DNA of 64,000 nucleotides from Aspergillus flavus (lineage: Eukaryota; Ascomycota; Eurotiomycetes; Eurotiales; Aspergillaceae). The stretch covers positions 4,154,001-4,218,000 of the forward strand of contig NC_092409.1 in NCBI RefSeq assembly GCF_009017415.1. Reading direction: 5' to 3'. Below, piece after piece: positions 24,054 through 35,874 of the stretch. The position numbers and the translations under genes are program-made. The notes beneath the pieces were generated by a model. The model had not been told where the DNA came from and ran no database searches. It saw only the letters and a list, made by a program, of their open reading frames with translations. Numbering within the stretch: position 1 is the stretch's first letter; each line of letters starts with the position of its first letter.

Positions 24054-24991
24054 CTTGATGCTTCTTTTCTACCAGATATTAGTACTGAATGGTGTGATAG
24101 TATACATAGTGCCGTCGTATATAGCAACTATAGAGCGTTTATATGAATAATGAATGCTTACCTGATAGATTCGTTGTCTGCGTTTCTTGCCAATTCAAAC
24201 CACAGCGAACCAATTGAAGCAGAAGAAAACCAAGACCAAATGTGAGAGTCCGGTACTCCGGTGATAGCTATATACCAACGCCATCTCCAGGCGCCGGGTA
24301 ATCGCTCCTGTTTTTACCCCGCGATGCAGCACATGATTCCGCATCATTTTCCCATCCCACTCCCCCACTTCCCCACCTTCCTAATCCACTTCCAGAATCC
24401 ACTCCAGCTTCGGCCTTTTGGCCGGCGAGATATTTATCCACCAATGATATTTGCTCTGTCTGCTCGTGGAATTACACCCAATAGGAATTTACAATCAGTT
24501 CGGGGAATCAAAGACCGAATATGTTATCAGTTGTAGTATCACAGCGAAACCGACACTGAATATGGTAGACTGTGTTAACGATTATAAATCCCAAGAAAGC
24601 CTCAACCTAGTTCCTAGGTCCAAGCAAGCAAAATACTAATGGAGGGAGGTAATATACCTTTAACTTTTGTTTTCCATCTTAACATAGGAACAGAACATAT
24701 TGACAAGGTCCTCGTATAATAATAAATGCACAAATCAAGTGCCGCATCGGCTAATGACGTTCCCCAAACGGGCAATCTGGTGGGATGGAGATTCTTCCGT
24801 CATCTGGTCGCCTGAGGGAATTTCAAAACTCGTGGATACTCAGTCAAAATGACTAGGACACTGGATTCTATTTCTTCTCCCTCTTTTCTCTCATTTCCAC
24901 TTCCTCTTCCACTTCTGTACCCCGCCATCCGTGAGGTTAGAAGACTGTAATTCCTCCAAAGCAGATCACAATTGAACATCGCAAGTACAAA
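24054..24991. promoter_or_regulatory. Divergent promoter region between the aldolase and the oxidoreductase
   Basis: A 938-base region flanked by two starts pointing away from each other, so both promoters must lie here. A C-rich stretch (CCATCCCACTCCCCCACTTC, about 24350-24369) and a CT-rich tract at 24860-24910 are visible. No regulator site is assigned. Confidence 0.6.
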
Positions 24992-26508
24992 ATGGCTCCT
25001 CCTAGTGTATTGATGGTAAGTCGCATCCATTGGCCTATAATTGCCTATACTACAGAACTGAACGACTGACCATGGTTATTCTCAGGTGGGTACGGGCGAG
25101 TACACCACAGGCTACGTCGGCGGCACAGCATCGACATCCGACAAAAAGGTCGGCGTAGTAGGCCTGACGCTCTTCGACCTGCGCCGACGAGGCAAAGTCG
25201 GCAACCTGAGCATGGTAGGAGTGTCTGGACGCAAATTCCCCGGAATCCGTAAGTTACCCCAAACAAACATGCTAGACGTCGTATTCTAACAAGACCCATA
25301 AAGGCTCCCACCTCCAAAAGAATATCTCCGACGTCTACAACGGCCTCGACGTCTCCTTCACTTCCTACCCAGCAGACGACCAAACCGACCCAGACGCCTA
25401 CAAGGCCGCTATCGATGCCCTCGACCCCGGCTCAGCAATCACAATCTTCACCCCCGATCCAACCCACTTCCCCATCGCCCTCTACGCCATACAGCGCAAG
25501 ATCCACGTCCTGATCACCAAGCCCGCAACCCAGCTCCTGTCTGACCACCTCACGCTCCTCGAAGAAGCCCGCAAGAACGGTGTCTTCGTCTTCATCGAGC
25601 ACCACAAGCGCTTCGACCCAGCGTACTCCGACGCGCGCGCGAAGGCCCGCAACCTGGGCGACTTCAACTACTTCTACAGTTACATGAGCCAGCCCAAGAG
25701 CCAGCTGGAGACATTCAAGGCCTGGGCCGGCAAGGACAGCGATATCTCATACTATTTGAACTCGCACCATATCGATATCAACGAGAGCATGGTGCCCGAG
25801 TATGCGCCGGTGAAGGTCACGGCGTCGGCGTCGAAGGGTACGGCGCTGGATTTGGGCTGTGTAAATGAGACGGAGGATACGATTACACTGCTGGTGGAGT
25901 GGAGGAAAAAGAGCGATCCCTCGCGTGTTGCGACGGGCGTTTATACTGCTTCTTGGACGGCGCCGCAGAAGGCGGGTGTGCATTCGAACCAGTATTTCCA
26001 TTGTATGTTTCTAACCCTTTTGTACCCCCCCCCCCTTACTCTTTACTGTGCGGTCGAGCTGGATTGTGCTAATTGAGTCTCTAGATATGGGCTCAAAGGG
26101 TGAGATCCGCATTAACCAGGCCAAGCGTGGCTACGATGTCACTGAGGATGAGCAGGGCTTGATCTGGCTCAACCCGTGAGTACTCCACACTTTCTTCTGA
26201 AACCTCGAGGGGAACATATCGCTAACAAAAATGGTCGACATAGCTTCTATATGCGCTATGCACCTGACGAGGACGGCAACTTCAGCGGCCAAACTGGCTA
26301 CGGCTACATTAGCTTCGAGAAGTTCATTGACGCCGTCACGGCAGTCAATGAGGGTCGGGTAACACTGGATCAGCTCGATGCCAGACCACTCCCGACACTC
26401 AAGAACACAATTGCGACCACGGCTATTCTGCATGCGGGACGGATCTCGCTGGACGAGAGACGGCCTGTCGAGATCGTGACCGAGGGCGACAAGTGGGAGT
26501 TGAAGTGA
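24992..26508 (+). CDS. Gfo/Idh/MocA-family oxidoreductase, five exons
   Basis: Exons 24992-25015, 25086-25248, 25304-26002, 26085-26175 and 26244-26508 encode 413 aa. The Rossmann fingerprint [16 protein letters not shown] is created only by joining the 24-nt first exon to exon 2. [20 protein letters not shown] and [12 protein letters not shown] follow; the usual EKP motif is TKP here, keeping the Lys. [12 protein letters not shown] supplies the conserved His region of the substrate domain. C-terminal beta-sheet segments include [17 protein letters not shown]. The enzyme should act on a sugar, sugar acid or cyclitol with NAD(P). Its position head to head with a DapA-family aldolase suggests a shared catabolic route, which is inference. 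The third intron carries a run of 12 C. The gene is unlike the other family member at 7927-9672 and is not a recent duplicate. Confidence 0.88.
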
Positions 26509-26934
26509 TCTGATTTCTTAAGCCATGATTTTGTATGTGATACATGTATCCATGAAAGTTAATGAAGGTTAGGTTTCCATGTCACTGGAAATTCTGTGTG
26601 TAGAAACAGAAGGAAAAACAAAGGATTGTAGCAGGTTAGAGAGTATTACCCCAGGGAAGCGCATGTGTAACAGGACAAATGCAAATTGGCATCCGTAGAT
26701 GAGAACACAATGAGTGAAAACACCCAACCTCAATTAGTGCGTTAGAAAGAAGAAAGCCAACTCCAAACTCCACCGTCCACCACTTCGCCATGCTGCGAAA
26801 GGATCAATCAATATTAATCAGTACAAGGCACAAAATTCCCAAATAACGCTGCGATGTCGTGGTCTCATGAACTCAGGAGTAGATAGCAGATCGAGTGCTA
26901 GCTTCCCAGAGAAACACCATGATAATGGAATAAA
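26509..26934. other. Convergent 3' region
   Basis: Terminators of the oxidoreductase (plus) and the ING/PHD gene (minus). No gene seen. Confidence 0.6.
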
Positions 26935-29157
26935 CTACCGACGAAGACCGATCTTGACAATCCCATCGGACCCCTTGTTGAACTTCACGCGACACTCCGG
27001 ACAGTACCACTTAGCAGTTCGACTGGGAACTTCGGAGAGTCCGACACAGTCCAGGTGGAACCATTCCCTGTCGCACTGCAAATATTAGTTAGTTTCGGGT
27101 ATTTGGGAGTCATAGGGCAAGTCACGTACATCAGTGTTCTCACAACAGATCATCGTGCCGAAGCTTACGTCTCCACAAAGGCAGTAGCGAGGCTCATTAG
27201 GGTCGATCTCCTCTAGTACACCATCTTCATCAATGCGGATGTCGCCATCCTTGGGTCCGTGCTCGCGAAACCGTTTCTTTCCGGGTTTAGCCTTACGGCG
27301 GCCGTAGCTCACCGCTGCACCGCCATCTTGTCCAGATGATACGGGGCCTGGAGCGGGCCGCTTCCTGCGGCGAGGCGCACTCAAGCTAGCTGCTCGAGTA
27401 ACATCTGGAACTGGGGTCTTGCGTGCAGGGGTAGCGCTCTTTCGCCGAAGCTCTCTTCCTGCCGTGATGAGCCCGATAGAAGGAACTGGTTCGGCTGACG
27501 CAGCAGCCGAGCGACGTCTGGAAGGGGGTCGGGTTACGGGAGGCGTTCTTGTAGTACCCTCTAAGGCAGGTGGAGCGACCACAGCTCCGGATGGTGGAAC
27601 CGAGCGCTTAGATCCGACAGGAGAGGCAGGTGGAGGTGTAGGCTTCGTTTCAGTCACTTCAGCAGCGGGCGTAGGTACGTTAGCTGACGGTGTGGTAGTT
27701 GAAGCACTTGGGACACTGACACTCGATTCCATCGGTGTGTCGCTTGTTTTACGGCGTTTCGACGGACTCCGTAGCGCAGCTCGTGTTTCTGCACCTGCCA
27801 AAGGGGCGGTAGTAGCATCCATCACCGGACTCTCGTCGGGTTTTCTCTTCTTCGCGGCTCTGCTTGGTTTGCTAGTCTGCGCCTGATCGATGCTGGGTAC
27901 TGGGGCCTTAGTAGGAGATGCGGCCTGTCCCTGGCGTTTGGCGGCCAACTCTGCCTCCGCTGCAGCGGCAGCCGCTTGTTCGCGCGCTTGATTTTCACGC
28001 TTGAGTTTCTTCGCCTCGTTCAGTTTCATACCCCGATTGCTCAACTTTGTCTCAAATGTGCCCTCCGTATCTTTGGTTGCTTCACTCCGCTTGGTCAATT
28101 TCCCCGGGATATAGTTGTTCATGATATCATCGCAGTCGATGAACTCGGACCCATTCGCCTCAGCTTGCGCTTTCGCGGCTCTATAAGCCTCCCATCCCCG
28201 GCCTCGAAGGGCTAGTTCGCGGTGTATCATCACCTCACTCGGCTGCCACACGGCGTTTTTCTTCATCTTCTTACGCAGCTTGGTCATCTCCCACTCTGTC
28301 AGACGCAACCACGGCATGTCCTCGCTACCTGGCTTTGCGTCTTCAGGAGGAGGCTTGAGCATTGCCAGGGCATTACTCGTTGAGATATTTGCCACACCGC
28401 TATGTGTATGGGTGCCCAGTGAGGTCCGCGATCGCCTGCCTTGTTTCTCTTTCCGGCCTGGAGCGACTGCGGCTTCAGCAGGCGACTCTGAAGGTATAGC
28501 TTTGGGCTCCTCCACATCCGAATGCTCGGTACTGGCGATCGGCGAGTCGGGGTGCAGACCAGCAAGGTGCTCCGCTGAGAGGACTGACCGTCGCGTTCTC
28601 GATTTCAGAGTTGATGTAGGTTTCGTATGATCATGGCTATCCAAGCGAAGTGTGATGCGCGTTGTGGGAGCTACCACATCATCACCTTTCTTTGTTGGTC
28701 GACCACGCTTGGTGACGGGCACAGCCTGCGGCGCAGTGGTTTCGGCGGGCGGTGGTTTTGGAAGTGCCTCAAGCTTCTGCTTGATACAGTCTAGGCGATT
28801 GAAATGGCGATCGACAACATCGTATAAACGACAGGCCTCCGCGTAAGCGGACTCGCGGGCATTGATTGCGCGGTCGAGCTGGGAGGAGATATCTTTGCGC
28901 AAATTGCGCGCATCCGGACGTCCATCTGGAGGTAATTCGGGGAGCTGACCATAAGTCTTGGTGAGCTCATGCACGCCTTGAGTGGCTTCCAGATAGCGCT
29001 CGTCCAAGCCGCGGATGAGAGTAAGGGAACGGATGATATCAGCAGGGAGGTATTCGGTATAATCGATGAAGTCGGTGACGGTAGCTTGGGCGTCAGGATC
29101 AAAGGGGCCGTCCAGAATGACTCCACCAGCGTCGTCGTCGTCGTAATCTGCCATCAT
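26935..29157 (-). CDS. ING-family chromatin protein with C-terminal PHD finger
   Basis: Exons 29157-27130 and 27075-26935 encode 722 aa. The N-terminal ING helical region (about 25-135) includes FIDYTEYLPADIIRSLTLIR and LDERYLEATQGVHELTKTYG. A long, mostly disordered middle (Pro/Ala/Ser/Lys-rich, with an Ala-rich coiled segment at about 410-430) follows. The PHD finger (about 658-710) runs PRYCLCGDVSFGTMICCENT, then CDREWFHLDCVGL, then AKWYCPECRVKF. The Cys4-His-Cys3 ligands are complete only after splicing, because the 54-nt intron splits the finger. ING proteins bring histone acetyltransferase or deacetylase complexes (NuA3/NuA4, Rpd3L) to H3K4-methylated nucleosomes; the aromatic Tyr/Trp expected for H3K4me3 binding are present. 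Which of Yng1, Yng2 or Pho23 it matches is not decided; the length favours none of the yeast forms. The start could also be the next ATG, at 29154. Confidence 0.9.
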
Positions 29158-29939
29158 GGATAGTCGCGAAGGCGCGGAAGGACAAGCTGCAGTTAGAGGG
29201 TGTGGAGCGCGACTGGAATGTTATTGTTTATGACGGCACCATGTGTGACGGCGAGGCCATCGAGGGAAGTTCAGTCCAAACGCATGGGCCGTCCACGTGA
29301 AACAGACAGACCGGGCCCGGTTCTATAGTCTAGCACCGCGAATGGAAAGGAGGTGAAGTGATGAAGGGAACGATGGGGGCAAGTAGTAGTTCCGTGGCAG
29401 GTCTGATTAGAGTTCCCCTTCCACTGCTATTGGCCTGCACCTTCGGTTGACTCCGACACGTGATCCATTCCTCTTTCGGACTAGTCCGATATGGATCTAT
29501 ACAGACCATCACCGGAGATATCCTTTTATACTCTTGAGTCTCAAGAAAGAAAATGGAAACAATATTTTCATCAATACTGATGACAGCCCTCGGTATTCCA
29601 CTGTCTCCAAGGTATCTGTAGCGGCAGTAAATGGTGAATGATTCTATTGAATTCATCTCTTCACTATAGCTGACGCAATGCAGTTGGAATACATCCACGC
29701 AACCAGAAGACCGGATGTGAGGGATATACCATGCTTTTCAGTAAAATACCGATCTGTCTATTCTGACCTACGTTATAACGTGAATTGTCAATACCAGAAT
29801 TATGTAGTTGTCTCACTCCTGGTTTGCTTTATAGGCAAGCGCACCTTCTGCTTTTCTGTTACACGTCCCCATTTATTTCTTCCTTCATCTCATCTCCATG
29901 ATTTGTTTAATCTGAGCTCCCTCAGACATATTGAGAATT
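29158..29939. promoter_or_regulatory. Divergent promoter region, ING/PHD gene and DEDDh nuclease gene
   Basis: 782 bases between two divergent starts. It must hold both promoters. No element can be assigned with confidence. Confidence 0.55.
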
Positions 29940-31599
29940 ATGGATAGAATAACACGTCTGAATCTGTTGTTCAGCCAGGACGAAGCCTTGTTGAGACTCG
30001 ATACTCAACTCCGGACTGTGCCTGAGGTTCAGTCCAACCGGGACTCTGTTCCTATCAACGACAACGTAAACATTGACAGGGAGCCCTCTACCACTACCAT
30101 TTCACAGCCGGTGCAGAGCCTCGGGCCCTCTAAACCAGCTACCGGTGATGAGCAACGTGAGAATGTGAGGGAGAAGGGTTCCGAAAGCGTAGCTCCAATT
30201 CCTGGATCTTTCATACAGACAACTCCGAACGATACCATCCCGTCCCCTTCTCTAGAAGGCCCTAACGTGCCTCATGACGGAACTTTCTCTCCTTTGGTGA
30301 CAATCTCAAGGTACGCCTACAAGTACGTCAAAGGCCCGCTATCACAGAAATTGGCCAGCGAATTCTTCGATGGAGGCAAGTTCTGGAACCGATGTTGGGA
30401 TCTGTGAGTGTCCATGTCTGCTTAGTGTAATGCCCCTTTAACAATGCAGGTACTATATCAAGCTTCGACCTCTTACGGGCCCTCGTCATTTGATTCTCGT
30501 GCCCACGACCCAGGTCCGTGCCTTTTTCCAGGAGATTAACCGTGCCCTGCAATGCAGTTTCACTCTATCAGAGGAAGGACTGGTTCTTCCCTTGAATAAA
30601 GAAGGCTTTCCGCAGCCCATATTCATAGGCAGAAGTACATGTCGGGAAACGAAAGATCGCCTTGAATCGCAAATCCCTGCCTCATCGGAGGCGCCTCGTC
30701 CTTCGCCTGGGATGGAAGAGCAGTTCACTGCTTTTGAGCAAATGATAGAGGCCGCATGGGAAACAACTAGAAACAAAAAGAAGGTCTCTAAGGCCAAGCA
30801 GCAACAACGCCTGGAAAATCAACAACGTCTAGTTGAGGGTCTCCGACGAGTACAGAGTTACCTGGGTCTCCGCTCCAGTGAGACAGATGACCTGATTGAT
30901 GACGCGGCCTGGGAGGAAAAGAAAGCCCAGGAACCGGTGCCTGAGACCCCCCGGCCGCTGCACATGGATCAGCCGGCGCCGTTTCCCTTCTGGATGGAGT
31001 CTGTATTTATTAGTATTGATGTGGAATCTAACGAGTATCATCATAAGCAGATAACGGAAGTGGGCATATCCATTCTGGATACGTTGGATCTCGTTGGCAT
31101 GTCTCCAGCCGAAGCCGGGGCTCATTGGAGGACTAAAATCCAGTCGCGTCATCTGCGTGTGGAAGAATACGCTCACCACGTCAATCAACACTTTGTCGCA
31201 GGCTGTCCCGGTAATTTCGATTTCGGAGCCAGTGAATGGGTCTCAGCCGATGATCTGGGCGCTGTTGTGCAGAACGCCTTCCAAATCCCATCCTCATCTT
31301 CTTCCACACGTGCACCACGTCATCTAGTCCTTGTTGGACATGCTGTAAGCAGCGACGTCCAGTATCTCCGCCAGATAGGAGTACGAATGGAGCGCAAGCC
31401 AGAGGGAACAGCCGGGTTCATAGGGGTGGTGGACACAGCGGAATTCTTCCGTATCATTCGCGGTGAGCCGACCACGCGCAAACTGGCAGATATACTCCAG
31501 GAATTTAACATGACCGGCTGGCATTTACACAACGCGGGGAATGATGCGCGATACACCATGGAGGTGATGCTCTGCATGATGCTGGAACATAGCCGATGA
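29940..31599 (+). CDS. Gfd2/YDR514C-like DEDDh nuclease-domain protein
   Basis: Exons 29940-30403 and 30450-31599 encode 537 aa. The N-terminal 110 residues are polar and disordered. A conserved middle part follows (WNRCWDLYYIKLRPLTGPRH, FFQEINRALQCSFTL), then a Gln/Lys-rich coiled stretch. The C-terminal third resembles the DEDDh fold of yeast Gfd2/YDR514C. Seen are FISIDVESNEYHHKQITEVG (acidic pair at about 345 and 347), a conserved QHFVAGCPGNFDFGASEW segment, LVLVGHAVSSDVQYL and HLHNAGNDARYTME (terminal His/Asp). All four acidic positions plus the His appear present, so an active 3'-5' exonuclease is plausible, but activity in this subgroup is not established to my knowledge. The 46-nt intron is near the lower size limit. 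The ATG at 29940 is the first in frame. Confidence 0.85.
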
Positions 31600-32580
31600 G
31601 GGGAAGAATTGATGACAGGTCGAATTGATGATGCGAATGCTGTAGTTTTAAGTTCGAAGATTGATTCGGGGTATGATCTTCAGGGGTAGTGCAGTAGTCT
31701 ATGGAGTCTGGATGTGGTTCAATGCATGATGGAAGACAGCTCAGAAAAGATTAAACTTTAATTGCTGTTGATGTTATTCTACCGAGGTTCTAGATTCCAG
31801 GTCTGTCTTCGTGAAAATTACATGTTTTAATATTAGTACACACAGGACTTGAAGCTGTATGAGATGCACTCGAGCGACATAAATTAGCGGGGGGGGGAAA
31901 CACGCTGAAATAAACCTCTCACTACCTAATGAGTAAAATGGCATCCTGGTATAGACGTTGGCCTCCAATGATACTGATTACTACGTAGAGAAGAGTTTTA
32001 ATCAGACTATGAGCCTTATTGGCGTGACTCGAGAACTAGAGAAGCACATCACAGCGAGAGCTCTCCAAGCCTTGTAGTATATAGGAAAAGCCATGTGTAA
32101 CAGTGGAGTGTAAATAGGAACAGAAAAAAGTAAGCTTAGAGGGTACGGAGTATACATGGAGAAGTGGACCCGTCAGTCCTCATTTAATCGACATCGGCTA
32201 ACAAATTTAATGCAGCTAAACCGAAATGCCGGTCACCGTGCCTCAACAGCGTATAGATTCAACCATACACCCTATAATATCCAAGTCATAGTATAAAAGC
32301 AACATCTCATATAAAAATGCAATGATATCTACCCCACACCCGAACCAAACCCTCTAAAAACAGCATCCAGTGCATATAAACTCATCACTCCTAAAGAAAG
32401 TAGTAAGTATCAAAATGTAAACAAAACCTGACGTAACCACATCCAAAACCCCTCATAAATAAAAACAACCCCACCAAAACCAAACACCCTTCAACAAAAA
32501 CATACAACCACAAGCATACCCCAGAAACCACCCCAACAAAACAACTTAAAAGCCCCCAAACAAGCCAATCCCGACCCAAA
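31600..32580. other. Intergenic with strongly A/C-skewed promoter of the TenA gene
   Basis: No gene. The last 200 bases (about 32380-32580) are almost free of G and T-poor on the plus strand, giving long AAC/CCA/AAA strings directly before the ATG. A run of nine G lies at about 31890. A 75-codon minus-strand frame across the skewed block is a composition artefact. Confidence 0.55.
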
Positions 32581-33333
32581 ATGCCCGAAGGACTAACGAC
32601 GCACCTAAAAACCCACAACCCCTCAACCTACCACCGCGCAACGACACACCCTTTCCTCCTAGCCGCGGGCAAGGGCCAACTTCCCAAATCCACGCTCTCA
32701 AAATGGCTCTCGCAAGACCGGCTCTACGCGCAATCCTACGTTCGCTTTATCGGACTCCTGCTATCGAAATGTCAGCTTCCGCATGCGCCCGATAACGCTG
32801 AGACTGCGCTCGAGCGACGGATCGTTGCGGTACTCATCGATGCGTTGGTGAATATTCAGCGGGAGATCGGCTTCTTTGAGGAGGTGGCGAGGGAGTATGG
32901 GTTGGATTTGGCGGTTGTGCCGGATGGGGAGGAGAAGTTTGGGCCGGGGACGATTACGCAGGCGTATATCGATATGTTTATGTCGGCGGGGAGTCCTGCG
33001 GTGAGTTTGTTGGAGGGGTTGGTTGTTTTGTGGGCGACTGAGATCTGTTATCTGGAGTCTTGGGAAGGGGCGAAGCGGGTTATGGGGAGTGTGGGAGAGG
33101 GTGGGGAGAGGGACCTAGATGGCGGGGCGCTGAGGGAGAGGTTCATTCCTAATTGGACGAGTATGGAGTTTAGGGAGTTTGTGGAGGGGATTGCGGAAGT
33201 GGTTGATGCTCTGGCTTCAAGAGTGCTGAATGAGGAGGGGGAGGTGGTGGCACGGTGTGAAAGGTGGTGGAGGCAAGTGAAGTGGTTGGAAGAGAGGTTT
33301 TGGCCGGATGTCACTGTTACTGACCAGGAATAA
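32581..33333 (+). CDS. TenA/THI-4 family protein (thiaminase II-like fold)
   Basis: A single exon of 250 aa, normal for the family. It is an all-helical haem-oxygenase-like fold. Recognisable parts are HPFLLAAGKGQLPKSTLSKW near the start (substrate-binding Lys/Leu region), LYAQSYVRFIGLLLSK, VNIQREIGFFEEVAREYGL and EGLVVLWATEICYLESW, which carries the family's conserved Cys. TenA-type enzymes hydrolyse thiamine breakdown products to salvage the pyrimidine moiety; fungal stand-alone members are less well characterised and may differ. Codon use shifts from C-rich at the 5' end to G-rich at the 3' end. It is convergent with the forkhead gene, 258 bases away. An AATAAA poly(A)-type signal sits at 33350-33355. 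Confidence 0.87.
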   Translation: MPEGLTTHLKTHNPSTYHRATTHPFLLAAGKGQLPKSTLSKWLSQDRLYAQSYVRFIGLLLSKCQLPHAPDNAETALERRIVAVLIDALVNIQREIGFFEEVAREYGLDLAVVPDGEEKFGPGTITQAYIDMFMSAGSPAVSLLEGLVVLWATEICYLESWEGAKRVMGSVGEGGERDLDGGALRERFIPNWTSMEFREFVEGIAEVVDALASRVLNEEGEVVARCERWWRQVKWLEERFWPDVTVTDQE

Positions 33334-33591
33334 GGTGGTGTTGGACCTGAATAAAGATCATGATATGATATGGTATAACTGATACTAATAGCTATAGGTA
33401 CATTATCTCATCGCTCACGTCAAGTACATCAGAAAAGCTGGAAAAGAGAACCTCCTGGTTAAACATCGCGACACCATCCATTCATTCTGTTTACTCCGTT
33501 CTATGCGGGTCTGCTCTAGCAATAATATCGTAAGGGAAGCCATGTAACTCATATGGGGATATCAAAAGACAAGCAAAGGTAAATCGAACAA

Positions 33592-35874
33592 TTATGAGGT
33601 TGCAGCGCTGGTGCGAGCGGCGTTGCTCAACTGCCGATGGTACGATCCAATCGGTTGAAAGCCCCTTGTCACGAAGTCAGTCATGAGTACACCTACTACA
33701 CATATTCCTGACAAAACTCACCTCGCAAGATCAAAACCACCTCCATCATCTTCATCCTCATCGTCTCCGAGATCGCGACCCGCCCCGTTCGCGGACGACC
33801 GGACCGCCGAATCATGTTCACGCCGTGGGGGTAGTGATCGTCCAGTGCCTAGGCCGTTGGCTGTACCGGGTTTACTAGGGCTGACCAAGTTCGGAGGTGG
33901 CGGACTGCTGCTCGGAATGCTGCCCAGTCCATCCCCAGGGTCACCCTTGAGCGGGCTCATGTCTGGAACCGGACGGGCGGGCGTACTACCAATATCGGCA
34001 AACTTCCAGAACTGTGCTGGCGAGCTCATAGGCATAAACTTGGACGGAATCTGCGCGGTACTAGGCGGCGGCAGGCGGGGTTGCTGCCGTTGTGGTGCCG
34101 GTGTAATCATGGACGATGGCCCTTCGTCATAATAGGAGGACGATAAAATTGGCGGAGAAGCTACGTTGTCAGATAAGCCATACCGGAGGCTTGTGCCATT
34201 GCTGCTGTTCTTGATAGCTGAGCGCGCAGGCAAGGGTGACGGCTCCTCGTAGTCTCGAACAGGCGGGCGGAGAGGATGATCCTGAGGGCCGTTCCGGCTG
34301 GCCCGCGAACCCCGTTCCGGCGTGTACGCTTCAACCGGAGCTACGGGGAAAGAGCTAAACCCGGGGGACGACACTGGAGGCGACTTCTTGCTGGAGAAAA
34401 CCGCCTCCATACCATTGGCTCCACGCGTAGCTGGATCTCTGGTGGCGGGGGAGGATGGTGCCGACGATTGCGTTCCCTTGCGAAGCTGCTTCTTCCAATA
34501 TTCCTCACGGTACTCGGGGGCAATCTGCCACTTCATTCCCTTTCCTGGTTCATCGGTACGACGGGGCACTTTTTGGAAAGCCTTGTTCAGGGATAAGTTA
34601 TGGCGAATCGAATTCTGGTCATGGGTCAGGGCAACTGAGTCAACAATCACTATGTAGGACATCACGTACCTGCCATCCGCTCTGGGAGTGACGATAGAAT
34701 GCATACTTGTCCATGATCCAATTGTAGATGTTGTTGAGTGTAAGCTTTTCTTCTTCGCTAGAGAAAATGGCTTGTGCGATCAACGTGGCATAGCTGTACG
34801 GAGGCTTCAGATCCTTAGCCGAGTCCTTGCTGTAATCAATCTCCTCCGTGCTTTCCATCATCATGCCTCGGTTATATAACGGGGACTGCTTGGCGGTCCG
34901 GGCACCAACAGTGTCGGGAGACCGTGGCGGCGGCGTTACTTGACGCTTGAGGAAATGCGGTGCTGGCGCCAAAGAAGGTTGGCCAGTTGGAGGGCGTGTG
35001 GTCTCGGGGGCACCCGATGGCGCAGGGTGGGGATGGGCATGTTGCGAGGCGTCCCACGCGGCTACATCCTCTTCCCCGTTGGCAAGGCGCTGTGCGCGTT
35101 GGACGAAACTGGGATGGATGTTGGCTTTATCACCGGGGGTAACGAACATCATCTGGGTGTTGGCAATCTCAATGATATCACCGCATGAAAGGATCGCATC
35201 AGTGCCGCGCTTCAGGATGGCATTGTTCAACCGGACGCCGTTACGGCCATTGACACGAATATGCCAAGAAGCTGTCTCCTCGCCGTCGTAAAAGATCTCG
35301 GCATGCAGACGTGATACAAACTTGCTAGGTCCTAAATCCACATTCACCTCTGGCAGTGCCCGTGCAGCGATGGTCACAGGGCTTGATTGCTCATCTAGCT
35401 TCTGTTCACGATCCGGTTCGCGCCCAATGTTGACATGGAGAGTTTTGACATAATATGTCCAGTTGCGGCCGGCGATCTTTGCATAGGCACGAATACTCTG
35501 CTTGTTTTCTGTCTTCGTATTGGAGTGATCGCGTATCACGCGCACTTCTTCGCGGGCGGCATCGAGATATGATATCACCATATCCACGAGATCCTGGTTC
35601 TCCGATAGTTCATGTTCTGGGGACGAGTGGTCAGCCTCATCGGCGGATTCTCCGGTCTTAATGGGACGAGTGTGAGGGGAGGTCCGTTCCACCTGCAAAC
35701 AAGCAAGTTAGTCACCGATCAACAAAGAATATATCCCAGTAAAGCAGTGCAACCACACACCTTGCGCTTCTTATTCGACGGCCGGGTAGGTGAGGAGTCC
35801 GGAGCTTCCGCGTCCGAGGTTTCTTGTAGTTGGATTTCCTTGCGCCGCGCGCGGCGCCTGTTCGATAGTGGCAT
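33592..35874 (-). CDS. FHA-forkhead transcription factor (Fkh1/Fkh2-like)
   Basis: Exons read downward: 35874-35761, 35692-34670, 34614-33722 and 33664-33592; 700 aa. The N-terminus is basic ([12 protein letters not shown]). An FHA phosphopeptide-binding domain (about 120-225) is marked by [26 protein letters not shown] and [13 protein letters not shown]. The forkhead winged helix (about 325-425) is marked by [53 protein letters not shown] and [17 protein letters not shown]. The long Ser/Pro-rich C-terminal part ends in [23 protein letters not shown] plus forkhead is the arrangement of yeast Fkh1/Fkh2, which control G2/M genes; that role is inferred here. The intron inside the forkhead domain sits exactly between helix 2 and recognition helix 3 (GWQ|NSIRHN). 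The last 73-nt exon was placed because it restores a conserved-looking tail. Confidence 0.93.

Noticed and set aside
32391..32618. A 75-codon hydrophobic minus-strand frame before the TenA gene
   Set aside because: Created by the A/C skew of the plus strand (G/T on the other), and overlaps the TenA start.
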